Below are positions 1-6,922 of a DNA stretch of 24,462 bases, one piece after another. Source of the DNA: an uncultured Lysobacterales bacterium (GTDB taxonomy: Bacteria; Pseudomonadota; Gammaproteobacteria; Xanthomonadales; Xanthomonadaceae); the NCBI GenBank assembly GCA_946886865.1, contig CAMPJI010000035.1, positions 1-24,462 on the forward strand, written 5' to 3'. Both the position numbers and the translations under genes were made by a program. Below the pieces are notes generated by a model, which saw only the letters and a list, made by a program, of their open reading frames with translations, was not told the origin of the DNA and searched no databases. The stretch's first letter is position 1, and every line of letters begins with the position of its first letter.

Positions 1-119
<119 letters not shown>

Positions 120-135
120 CGCCTGGCGTAGTGAA

Positions 136-175
136 GCCCCTCTCCCGCCGGGAGAGGGGTTGGGGAGAGGGTTCG
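136..175 (+). repeat. left inverted repeat of the DUF559 unit, with internal hairpin
   Basis: This 40-bp segment matches the reverse complement of 531-570 at 37 of 40 positions. Each copy is itself a hairpin: here the arms are 137-146 (CCCCTCTCCC) and 150-159, with a 3-nt loop. The rest of the repeat holds the purine run GGGGAGAGGG at 162-171, about 8 nt before the ATG at 180, where it can act as the ribosome-binding site of the DUF559 gene. Similar CCCTCTCCC palindromes are common in intergenic DNA of xanthomonads. Confidence 0.8.
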
Positions 176-179
176 GAGC

Positions 180-575
180 ATGCCGACCTTCAAACCGCCA
201 CTGCCGACCCGGAACCTACGAAGCGCCCGCCGGCTGAGACAGGACCTGACGGACGCCGAGCGAAAACTTTGGCAGTGCCTTCGCAACAGGCAACTCGGAG
301 GCCTGAAGTTCCGACGGCAGCACCCGGTACCGCCTTACATCGTCGACTTCGTATGCCTGTCCAACAGGCTGGTGATTGAGTTGGATGGGTCGCAGCACAC
401 GCACGAGGCTGACGCATCGCGCACGCGATACCTGCAATCGCAGGGGTTGCATGTACTTCGGTTCTGGAGCAACGAGGTGTTGACGAACCCCGAGGCCGTA
501 GTCGAAGCGATCTGGAACAACGCAGCACAACGCACCCTCACCCCAACCCCTCTCCCGGTGGGAGAGGGGCTCTAA
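180..575 (+). CDS. DUF559 domain protein (Vsr-like endonuclease fold)
   Basis: This 131-residue protein is recognisable as the DUF559 family, related to very-short-patch repair and other PD-(D/E)xK nucleases. The N-terminal helix region has [13 protein letters not shown] (23-35), followed by [10 protein letters not shown] (41-50). The putative catalytic core is YIVDF with Asp56, then IELDG with Glu67 and Asp69, and a nearby His73. VLRFWSNEV (92-100) is the usual late motif. Residues 119-131 ([12 protein letters not shown]) are encoded by the right inverted repeat, so the real domain ends near residue 118. The ATG at 180 is preceded by a purine-rich run from the left repeat. The gene separates hppD from hmgA and has no obvious partner. 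Substrate and role are unknown; solitary DUF559 genes between such palindromes are typical of dispersed units in this group. Confidence 0.8.
   Translation: MPTFKPPLPTRNLRSARRLRQDLTDAERKLWQCLRNRQLGGLKFRRQHPVPPYIVDFVCLSNRLVIELDGSQHTHEADASRTRYLQSQGLHVLRFWSNEVLTNPEAVVEAIWNNAAQRTLTPTPLPVGEGL
531..570 (-). repeat. right inverted repeat of the DUF559 unit, with internal hairpin
   Basis: This is the mirror copy of 136-175, with 37 of 40 positions matching in inverse orientation. Its internal hairpin has arms 547-556 and 560-569 with a GGT loop. It encodes the last residues of the DUF559 protein, whose TAA (573-575) lies just beyond it. A possible 5-bp direct repeat AGTGA flanks the unit at 130-134 and 578-582. 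That is too short to prove a target-site duplication. Confidence 0.75.
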
Positions 576-589
576 AGAGTGACCACGCA

Positions 590-1894
590 ATGAGCATTGC
601 CAGCAACGGCTACCAATCCGGCTTCGGCAACGAGTTCGCCACCGAGGCGCTTGAAGGCACGCTGCCGGTCGGGCGCAACTCGCCGCAGCGCGTCGCGCAC
701 GGGCTCTACGCCGAGCAGCTGTCGGGTACCGCGTTCACCGCGCCCCGCAGCGAGAACCGTCGCAGCTGGCTGTACCGGATCCGCCCCGCGGCGATGCACG
801 GCACCTTCTCGCGCTACCGCGCCGACGACGTTTCGACGTTCCACAACGATTTCTGCGACGGCCCGGTCTCGCCGGACCAGCTGCGCTGGAACCCCCTGCC
901 GCTGCCGGAAGCGCCCACGGACTTCGTCGACGGGCTGTTCACCATGGCCGGCAACGGCGGGCCGACGGCACACACCGGCATCGGCGTGCACCTGTACGCG
1001 GCCAACCGGGACATGGACGGCCGGTTCTTCTACGACGCCGACGGCGAGCTTTTGATCGTCCCGCAGCAGGGCCGCCTGCACATCGCCACGGAGATGGGCG
1101 TGCTGGAGGTCGAGCCGCAGGAGATCGCGGTGATCCCGCGCGGCGTGCGCTTCGCGGTGTCGTTGCCCGACGGGCAGGCACGCGGCTACGTCTGCGAGAA
1201 CTTCGGCGCGATGCTGCGGCTTCCCGACCTGGGGCCGATCGGCAGCAACGGCCTGGCCAACCCGCGCGACTTCCTGGCGCCGCATGCCGCCTTCGAGGAC
1301 CGCGAAGGCGACTTCGAACTGGTCGCCAAGTTCCAGGGCCACCTGTGGCGCGCCACCATCGGCCACTCGCCGCTGGACGTGGTCGGCTGGCACGGCAACT
1401 ACGCGCCGTACAAGTACGACCTGCGCCGCTTCAACACCATCGGCTCGATCAGCTTCGACCACCCGGACCCGAGCATCTTCCTGGTGCTGCATTCGGCCAG
1501 CGACACGCCGGGCACCAGCAACCTGGACTTCGTGATCTTCCCGCCGCGCTGGCTGGTGGCGCAGGACACGTTCCGGCCGCCGTGGTTCCACCGCAACATC
1601 GCCAGCGAGTTCATGGGGCTGGTGCACGGCGCGTACGACGCCAAGGCCGAGGGCTTCGCGCCGGGCGGCTGCTCGCTGCACAACTCGATGACCGGCCACG
1701 GCCCGGATGCGGCGACCTTCGAGAAGGCCAGCAGCGCCGACCTGTCCAGGCCCGATGTCATCACCGACACGATGGCCTTCATGTTCGAGTCGCGGGCGGT
1801 CATCCGGCCGACGGTGCAGGCCTTCGACGCCGCGCACCGCCAGCGCGACTACCAGGCCTGCTGGGCCGGCCTGCAGAAGCATTTCGCCGGCTGA
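590..1894 (+). CDS. hmgA: homogentisate 1,2-dioxygenase
   Basis: This 434-residue enzyme opens the aromatic ring of homogentisate to give maleylacetoacetate, the central step of tyrosine and phenylalanine catabolism in the cytoplasm. The N-terminus ([14 protein letters not shown]) is typical. [13 protein letters not shown] marks the active-site loop. The iron ligands can be placed at His334 and Glu340 (in FHRNIASEF) and His370 (in MTGHGPD), matching human His335, Glu341 and His371 with a one-residue offset. The length is normal for the family. It follows hppD, so the two would form a catabolic pair but for the DUF559 unit, which leaves only 14 bp between that gene's stop and this ATG. The Shine-Dalgarno sequence is weak (AGAG at 576-579). 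Confidence 0.97.
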   Translation: MSIASNGYQSGFGNEFATEALEGTLPVGRNSPQRVAHGLYAEQLSGTAFTAPRSENRRSWLYRIRPAAMHGTFSRYRADDVSTFHNDFCDGPVSPDQLRWNPLPLPEAPTDFVDGLFTMAGNGGPTAHTGIGVHLYAANRDMDGRFFYDADGELLIVPQQGRLHIATEMGVLEVEPQEIAVIPRGVRFAVSLPDGQARGYVCENFGAMLRLPDLGPIGSNGLANPRDFLAPHAAFEDREGDFELVAKFQGHLWRATIGHSPLDVVGWHGNYAPYKYDLRRFNTIGSISFDHPDPSIFLVLHSASDTPGTSNLDFVIFPPRWLVAQDTFRPPWFHRNIASEFMGLVHGAYDAKAEGFAPGGCSLHNSMTGHGPDAATFEKASSADLSRPDVITDTMAFMFESRAVIRPTVQAFDAAHRQRDYQACWAGLQKHFAG

Positions 1895-1974
1895 CGCTTC
1901 GCGGCGGCTTCACGGGACGCGGCTAGGCTGCGGCGGATTCGTCCCCCCGCCACATTCCGCCACGGAGTCCGCGC

Positions 1975-2625
1975 ATGCGTCACGCCCTGTACCTCCCCCT
2001 CCTGTTGGCGTTGTCGCTGGCGGCCTGCAGTCGCGAACCCGGCACCGCCGGTGTTGAGCCGGCGGCGTCCGTGGGCGACCCCGCGGCGGCACCGGCAGTG
2101 GACGACCAGCCCGCCGACGACCAGCCCGCCGAAGACGTTCCGCCCGCGACCGCGCCGTCCCCGTCCACCGGGACCGGGCCGCAGGAGGCACGCATGGACG
2201 GCGTCGGTGACGCCCGGTTCGGGATGACCACCGACGAGGTGCGCGCGGCATGGGAGGGCGAGCTCGCCGGCAACCCCGCCGAGGGCGAGGCGTGCTTCCA
2301 CCTCAGCCCCGCCGGGCAGGCGACGCCGGCACAGTTCGCGCTGATGTTCGGCGACGGCCGCCTGGTCCGCTATTCGGCCGAAAGCCCGGACCGCATCGCC
2401 CCCGGTGGCGGCCGGCGCGGGATGTCCGAGGCCGAGATCCGCGCGCTGTACCCGGGCCGCGTCGAGGCGGGCCCGCACAAATACACCGATGGCCAGTACC
2501 TGCGGGTCACCGGCCAGGACGGCAGTGACGCGGCGATCGTGTTCGAGACAGACGCCGACGGCACGGTCACCGAATGGCGCGTCGGCGTGGCCCCTTACGT
2601 GGATTACGTCGAGGGCTGTTCCTAG
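1975..2625 (+). CDS. putative outer-membrane lipoprotein
   Basis: The 216-residue product starts with a signal peptide ending in the lipobox LAAC, with the lipidated Cys at residue 18. Ser at +2 predicts sorting to the outer membrane. An Ala/Pro/Asp-rich linker (about 19-70) contains a tandem DDQPA unit. The C-terminal domain begins with MDGVGDARFGMTTDEVRAAW, resembling small periplasmic lipoprotein domains of unknown function in this family of bacteria, and it contains two Cys (in EACFHL and near the C-terminus, EGCS). The ATG at 1975 has GGAG about 7 nt upstream. A -10-like TAGGCT lies near 1923. It reads with its neighbours, but no functional link is evident. I do not recognise a specific function. 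Confidence 0.75.
   Translation: MRHALYLPLLLALSLAACSREPGTAGVEPAASVGDPAAAPAVDDQPADDQPAEDVPPATAPSPSTGTGPQEARMDGVGDARFGMTTDEVRAAWEGELAGNPAEGEACFHLSPAGQATPAQFALMFGDGRLVRYSAESPDRIAPGGGRRGMSEAEIRALYPGRVEAGPHKYTDGQYLRVTGQDGSDAAIVFETDADGTVTEWRVGVAPYVDYVEGCS
2101..2130 (+). repeat. 15-bp perfect tandem duplication in the lipoprotein linker
   Basis: The 15-mer GACGACCAGCCCGCC occurs twice head to tail (2101-2115 and 2116-2130) and adds one in-frame DDQPA unit to the linker. It is probably a slippage product that changes linker length. Confidence 0.8.
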
Positions 2626-2644
2626 GCCCCACCGCGGCTGGGCA

Positions 2645-2650
2645 TAGAAT
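2645..2650 (+). promoter_or_regulatory. -10-like box for the antiporter gene
   Basis: TAGAAT lies 40-45 nt before the antiporter start codon in otherwise very GC-rich DNA and is followed directly by CGCCCG. I see no convincing -35 box. The same arrangement (an AT-rich hexamer followed by CGCCC) recurs at several genes in the window. Confidence 0.35.
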
Positions 2651-2689
2651 CGCCCGCGGCGGGCCCGTCGCGGGACCGGACACAAGGGG

Positions 2690-3649
2690 ATGGACATGCT
2701 GGCTTCGCTGGGCTGGTTCGCATTGGGGGTGCTGCTGCTGGCGCTGGGCGGCGATTCGATCATCAAGGGTGCGGCCGGCCTGTCGCGCCGGCTGGGTGCA
2801 TCGCCGTTCGCCGCCGGCCTGATCCTGGTGACGGTCGCGACCTCGCTGCCGGAACTGGCGGTCAACCTGCACGCCGTCTGGCAGGGGCACACCGGCCTGG
2901 CGCTGGGCAACGCGGTCGGCAGCAACGTGGTCAACATCGGCCTGACCCTGGGCGCGGCGGCCGTGGCGGCGCCGCTGCTGGTGCGCTGGCGGGCACTCTC
3001 GCCGCTGCTGGGGCTGCTGCTCGCAGGCACGGTGGTCGTGGCGTTGCTCGGCCTGGACGGCACGCTGTCGCGCATCGAAGGCATCGGCCTGCTGGTGGCG
3101 TTCGTCGCGGTGCTGGCGTTCGACCTGACGCGGCGGCGCGACGTGGCACCGGAGCTGCGCGCGGAGATCGAGGCCTTCACCGAGACGCGTGCCGGGCTGG
3201 GATTGAACCTGGCGCGATTCGCCATTGCCGCCGCCCTGCTGTATTACGGCGCGCGCTTTGTCGTGGACGGCGCGCTCGGGCTGGGGCCGGCACTGGGCAT
3301 GAGTCCGCTGCTGCTGGGCCTGCTGCCGGTCGCCATAGGCACGGCGTTGCCGGAAGTCGCCGCCGCCATCGCGGCCGCGCGACGCGGGCAGGGCGACATG
3401 GTGCTGGGCCACGTCATCGGCGCCAGCCTGTTCAACCTGCTGGTGGTGGTCGGCGGCATGGCCGTGCTGCGGCCGCTGCCGGTGCCGGCATCATTCGTGC
3501 GTCTGGAGTGGCCGGCCGCCTTCGTGTTCGCGCTGATGCTGGTGCCGATGCTGCGGGGCGACCTGCGGCTGGAGCGGCGGGAGGGTGGCGTGTTGCTGGC
3601 CGCGTTCGCCGGCTGGGTGCTGCTGGAGTGGTGGGTCATGCACCACTGA
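2690..3649 (+). CDS. calcium/sodium antiporter (CaCA family, YrbG-like)
   Basis: This 319-residue inner-membrane protein has about ten hydrophobic segments and the two internal alpha-repeats of the Ca2+/cation antiporter family. Repeat 1 (about 36-90) has GASPFAAGLILVTVATSLPE with Glu55, then GNAVGSNVVNIG. Repeat 2 (about 203-255) has MSPLLLGLLPVAIGTALPE with Glu223, then GHVIGASLFN. In repeat 2 the usual GN..GSN is GH..GAS, so two Asn positions are changed. The likely role is exchange of Ca2+ for Na+ or H+. Two starts are possible: ATG 2690, or ATG 2696, which is better spaced (6 nt) from AAGGGG at 2684-2689. The gene converges on the Mrp operon, another ion antiporter. Confidence 0.9.
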   Translation: MDMLASLGWFALGVLLLALGGDSIIKGAAGLSRRLGASPFAAGLILVTVATSLPELAVNLHAVWQGHTGLALGNAVGSNVVNIGLTLGAAAVAAPLLVRWRALSPLLGLLLAGTVVVALLGLDGTLSRIEGIGLLVAFVAVLAFDLTRRRDVAPELRAEIEAFTETRAGLGLNLARFAIAAALLYYGARFVVDGALGLGPALGMSPLLLGLLPVAIGTALPEVAAAIAAARRGQGDMVLGHVIGASLFNLLVVVGGMAVLRPLPVPASFVRLEWPAAFVFALMLVPMLRGDLRLERREGGVLLAAFAGWVLLEWWVMHH

Positions 3650-3668
3650 CGCATACGCGTGGTGGGAC

Positions 3669-3685
3669 GCGGGGTACGGCCCCGC
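3669..3685. terminator. hairpin between convergent antiporter gene and mrpG
   Basis: GCGGGG (3669-3674) and CCCCGC (3680-3685) form a 6-bp GC stem with a 5-nt loop, followed on the plus strand by CTGTTTC. It sits in the 63-bp gap between two converging genes. The position fits a terminator, but the T tract is short. Confidence 0.4.
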
Positions 3686-3712
3686 CTGTTTCGCCCGCCT
3701 TGCGTCTCGCGT

Positions 3713-4108
3713 TCAACCGCCGTCGGCGTCGCGCTCGGCTGCGCCGTGGCCAGGCTCCGGCACCACCGGCGCGTCGGGCGTCTGCGCATCCGGCAGCGGT
3801 GGCCGCTGCTGCGGGTCCAGCGCCAGTGCCGCGCGCGCCATCAGGTGGGCGCTGATCGGTGCGGTGATGAAGAGGAACACGGTGATCAGGATCTCGCGCA
3901 GGCCCAGCGCCAGGCCCTCGCCCAGCCACGCGTGGTACCCGATGGAGGCGACCAGGATGCAGCCCACGCCCAGCGTGGTCGCCTTGGTCGGGCCGTGCAG
4001 GCGCTTGAGGAAGTCCGACAGCTTGACCAGCCCCAGCGAGCCGACCAGCACGAAGAAGCTGCCGATCGCCAGCAGCGCGGTGAGCGCGATGTCCAGCAGG
4101 GGGCTCAT
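3713..4108 (-). CDS. mrpG: Mrp cation/proton antiporter subunit G
   Basis: This 131-residue product is the last gene of the Mrp (Mnh/Pha) operon. Three hydrophobic segments fill residues 5-90. The family hallmark LVKLSDFLKRLHGPTKATTLG (about 27-47) is clear, followed by ITAPISAHLMARAA. The C-terminal 40 residues are a hydrophilic Pro/Asp-rich tail. MrpG is a small membrane subunit needed for assembly and activity of the hetero-oligomeric Na+(K+)/H+ antiporter. The ATG at 4108 overlaps the mrpF stop by four bases (ATGA), which implies translational coupling and excludes the longer upstream in-frame reading. Confidence 0.93.
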   Translation of the reverse strand: MSPLLDIALTALLAIGSFFVLVGSLGLVKLSDFLKRLHGPTKATTLGVGCILVASIGYHAWLGEGLALGLREILITVFLFITAPISAHLMARAALALDPQQRPPLPDAQTPDAPVVPEPGHGAAERDADGG

Positions 4109-4374
4109 TCGACGATGTCCCGGCGCAGCACGTACTTGCTGAGCATCACGGTGCCCACGAAACCGAGCATGGCGATGATGAGGGCGGCCTCGAAGAACAC
4201 CGACGAGCGCAGGTGCATGCCGAACAGGATCAGCGCGGCGATGGTGTTCACGTACAGCGTGTCCAGGCCCAGGATGCGGTCGGGCACCGTGGGCCCGCGC
4301 AGCAGCCGCCACAGGCTCATCAGCATCGCCAGGCCGACCACGTGCAGGGCGACGAGCACGGCGATGTCGGTCAT
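4105..4374 (-). CDS. mrpF: Mrp cation/proton antiporter subunit F
   Basis: This 89-residue protein has three transmembrane segments. The segment RLLRGPTVPDRILGLDTLYVNTIA is the family signature; MrpF/PhaF proteins carry the PDR(I/V)(L/V)ALD motif and are 85-95 residues long. The start ATG (4374) shares one base with the mrpE stop (TGATG), and the stop overlaps the mrpG start by four bases. Such close packing fits co-translation of complex subunits. Confidence 0.93.
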   Translation of the reverse strand: MTDIAVLVALHVVGLAMLMSLWRLLRGPTVPDRILGLDTLYVNTIAALILFGMHLRSSVFFEAALIIAMLGFVGTVMLSKYVLRRDIVE

Positions 4375-4859
4375 CACGGGAAGATCTCCTTCAGTGGGGC
4401 CTCGTAGCGCGCCTTGATCTCGGCCACGGTCGCGTCGGCATCCTTCAGGTTGAACGCGTGCACCAGCAGATGGCGGCGGTCTTCGGTCAGTTCGGCCGAC
4501 AGCGTGCCCGGCGTCAGGGTGATGATGCTGGCCAGCGCGGTGATGCCGTGGATGTTCTGCAGGTCCAGCGGCACCCAGATGAAGCCCGGCGTCAGCGAGC
4601 GCTCGGGGCCCAGGATGCGGCGCGCGACTTCGATGTTGGACAGCAGCATGTCCCACAGCACGCGGCGACCGAGCACCAGCACCGTCCACAGCCGGCCGAA
4701 GTGCGCGCGCTCGGGCTGCAGCAGGCCGGCCAACAGCGGCAGCAGCAGCGCCATCACCGCGGCCAGTGCGAGCTGGCCCGGGCTGAAGTCGCCCACCAGC
4801 AGCAGCCACAGCACGAACACGGCCACGCTCAAGGGCGGCGATGGCAGCAGGCGCTTCAT
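4374..4859 (-). CDS. mrpE: Mrp cation/proton antiporter subunit E
   Basis: This 161-residue product matches the MnhE/PhaE family. The N-terminal half has hydrophobic helices (about 10-50). The conserved block LLSNIEVARRILGP and a cytoplasmic C-terminal domain with ITLTPGTLSAEL and LLVHAFN follow; these are the most conserved stretches of MrpE. The start ATG (4859) overlaps the mrpD stop by four bases. It is part of the membrane antiporter complex and probably supports assembly or stability. Confidence 0.93.
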   Translation of the reverse strand: MKRLLPSPPLSVAVFVLWLLLVGDFSPGQLALAAVMALLLPLLAGLLQPERAHFGRLWTVLVLGRRVLWDMLLSNIEVARRILGPERSLTPGFIWVPLDLQNIHGITALASIITLTPGTLSAELTEDRRHLLVHAFNLKDADATVAEIKARYEAPLKEIFP

Positions 4860-6400
4860 GGCGAGGGCTCCCGGATCTGCGGCGTGCGGTCACGCGCGGC
4901 CTGCATGTACACGGCCGGCTCCAGCAGCTGCTGGGCGGCGGCCTGCGCATAACGCACCACCGGCGTGCCCCACAGCGTCAGGGCAATGCCGTAGGCCAGC
5001 AGCAGCCCGGCGCCGGCCCACTGCGCGCGCAGCGGCGGCGAGGGCGGGCGGACCTCCTCCGGCCATGGCTCGGCACGCCAGAACACCTGGCTGCCGGTCC
5101 GGGCCAGTGCCACCAGCGTCAGCAGGCTGGTCAGCAGCACGGCGCCCCACACCCACCACCGGTACCCGTCCGGCACGGCATCCAGCAGCAGGGCCTTGCC
5201 GATGAACCCCGACAGCGGCGGCAGGCCCGCCACCGAGACCGCGCCGATGCCGAACAACACCCCGAGCGGCGCATTGCGGCGCAGCGGCCCCGCGTAGTCC
5301 AGCGCATCGCCGGCCCGCCCCCGCTGGCCGCGGATCAGGTCCATGACCAGGAACAGCCCGGCGGTGACGAAGGTGCTGTGCATCAGGTAGTACAGGCCGG
5401 CGCCGATCGTGGCGGGCGTGCCCAGCGCGAAGGCCACGAACAGCGTGGCCGCCGACGCGATCACCAGGTACGCCACCAGCATGCGCAGCGTCGAGGCCGC
5501 CAGCGCGCCGAGCGTGGCCAACAGCAGCGTCAGCAGCCCGGTCCAGAACAGCCATGGCCACGCCCAGCCGGCGAGTTCGCCCGGGCCGTCGCCGAACACC
5601 AGCGTGTACACGCGCAGCACCGAATACACACCGACCTTGGTCATGATCGCGAACAGCGCCGCCACCGCGGCCGGCGCGCGCGCGTAGGCGTTGGGCAGCC
5701 ACAGGTACAGCGGCAGCAGCGCGGCCTTGGCGCAGAACACGACCAGCAGCAGCCCGGACGCCGCGCGCACCAGCGCGACGTCGCCGGGCGCCAGCGCGGC
5801 CACCCGCGCGCCCATTTCGGCCATGTTGAGCGAGCCCAGCAGGCCGTACAGCAGGCCGAGCGCGATCAGGAACAGCGTCGACGCGGTGATGTTGAACACC
5901 ACGTAGTGCAGGCCCGCCCGCATCCGCGGCCCGCGCCCGCCGCTGAGCAGCAGGCCGTAGGAGGCGATCAGCATCACCTCGAAGAACACGAACAGGTTGA
6001 ACAGGTCGCCGGTGAGGAACGCACCGTTAAGGCCGGCCAGCTGCAGCTGGAACAGGCCATGGAAGTGGCGCGCGCGGCGGTCCCAGCCCGCACCGGCATA
6101 CAGCAGGCACGCCGCCGCCAGCAGGGCGGTGGTCAGCACCAGCCCCGCGCTGAGCCGGTCGGCCACCAGCGCGATGCCCAGGCGCGCGGGCCAGTCGCCC
6201 AGCAGGTAGAAGGTGATCGCACCGGTGTCGGCCCGGGCGACCAGCGCCATGACCGCCAGCAGCAGGGCCGCCAGGCCCGTCCAGCCGATGGCCCGCTGCA
6301 ACCCGATGCCGCGGCGTTCGAACATCAGCGCAACCGCGCCGAACAGCAGCGGCAACAGGATCGGCAGCACCGGCAGGTGCGCGGACAACGCTTCCAGCAT
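4856..6400 (-). CDS. mrpD: Mrp cation/proton antiporter subunit D
   Basis: This 514-residue, highly hydrophobic protein of about 14 helices is homologous to the NuoN/NuoM proton-pumping subunits of complex I. FNLFVFFEVMLIASYGLLL contains Glu141, which corresponds to the essential membrane Glu of this family. KAALLPLYLWLPNAYARAPAAVAALFAIMTKVGVY contains the Lys residues of the proposed proton path. VAGLPPLSGFIGKALLL is the usual late motif. It shares one base with the mrpC stop and overlaps mrpE by four bases. With MrpA it forms the ion-translocating core. Confidence 0.96.
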   Translation of the reverse strand: MLEALSAHLPVLPILLPLLFGAVALMFERRGIGLQRAIGWTGLAALLLAVMALVARADTGAITFYLLGDWPARLGIALVADRLSAGLVLTTALLAAACLLYAGAGWDRRARHFHGLFQLQLAGLNGAFLTGDLFNLFVFFEVMLIASYGLLLSGGRGPRMRAGLHYVVFNITASTLFLIALGLLYGLLGSLNMAEMGARVAALAPGDVALVRAASGLLLVVFCAKAALLPLYLWLPNAYARAPAAVAALFAIMTKVGVYSVLRVYTLVFGDGPGELAGWAWPWLFWTGLLTLLLATLGALAASTLRMLVAYLVIASAATLFVAFALGTPATIGAGLYYLMHSTFVTAGLFLVMDLIRGQRGRAGDALDYAGPLRRNAPLGVLFGIGAVSVAGLPPLSGFIGKALLLDAVPDGYRWWVWGAVLLTSLLTLVALARTGSQVFWRAEPWPEEVRPPSPPLRAQWAGAGLLLAYGIALTLWGTPVVRYAQAAAQQLLEPAVYMQAARDRTPQIREPSP

Positions 6401-6747
6401 CAGGGCATCCCCTCGCCGCCGGCATCGACGTGGTCATCGCCGTTGTCGGCGCGGCTGCGCATCGCCACCACGATCGTCACCGCCGTCATGGCGAACGCAA
6501 TCACGATGGCGGTCAGCACCAGCGCCTGCGGCAGCGGGTCGGTGTAGTTCGCCAGCGTCGTGTCCAGGCCCGGTCTGACCACCGGCGGCTTGCCGACCAC
6601 CAGGCGGCCGGCCGAGAAGATCAGCAGGTTGGTCGCGTACGACAGCAGCGTCAGGCCGAGGATCATGTCGAAGCTGCGCGAACGCAGCAGCAGGTAGACG
6701 CCGGCGGCCGTCAGTGCGCCGATGACGAGGGCGAGCGCGAGTTCCAC
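6400..6747 (-). CDS. mrpC: Mrp cation/proton antiporter subunit C
   Basis: This 115-residue, three-helix protein is homologous to NuoK. Visible motifs are AAGVYLLLRSRSFDMILGLTLLSYATNLLIFS and, near the end, DPLPQALVLTAIVIAFA, where the conserved D-P-(L/I)-P-Q-A-L-V-L-T of MrpC is intact. Translation appears to start at GTG (6747), with GAGGA about 8 nt upstream. Unlike all other junctions in this operon, it is separated from mrpAB by 175 bp of hairpin-rich sequence. Confidence 0.93.
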   Translation of the reverse strand: MELALALVIGALTAAGVYLLLRSRSFDMILGLTLLSYATNLLIFSAGRLVVGKPPVVRPGLDTTLANYTDPLPQALVLTAIVIAFAMTAVTIVVAMRSRADNGDDHVDAGGEGMP

Positions 6748-6786
6748 TAGGCGAGTCCTCGGCGCGTGGGCGTGCCGGGGGCCTGC

Positions 6787-6886
6787 CGCCGTCCGGACGG
6801 CGCGTTGCGCATTGCGGCTCCCGCAGCCCTCCCGAACCCCGACATCACCGCTGCGCGTTGATGTCGCCCCCTTGACTCGAGGGGGC
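6787..6886. repeat. cluster of hairpins inside the mrp operon
   Basis: The mrpAB-mrpC gap (6748-6922) holds a perfect 16-bp palindrome (6787-6802, CGCCGTCCGGACGGCG). It also holds a hairpin with arms 6841-6847 and 6859-6865 (GACATCA/TGATGTC) and, directly abutting it, a hairpin at 6866-6886 (GCCCCC...GGGGGC with extra weaker pairs). No T tract follows, so these do not look like simple terminators. No coding sequence was seen in the gap. Confidence 0.65.
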
Positions 6887-6922
6887 TGAAAGCCGGATGA
6901 CGTTGCAGGGCAGGCCGTCGCA

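Noticed and set aside
572..1882. Long open frame of 436 codons antisense to hmgA
   Set aside because: It mirrors the third-position GC bias of hmgA, is rich in Arg, Val, Ala and His with no domain, and hmgA has complete catalytic residues.
4841..6547. 568-codon open frame antisense to mrpD
   Set aside because: Same low-complexity Arg/Gln/His composition; it is explained by the real mrpC-mrpE genes on the other strand.
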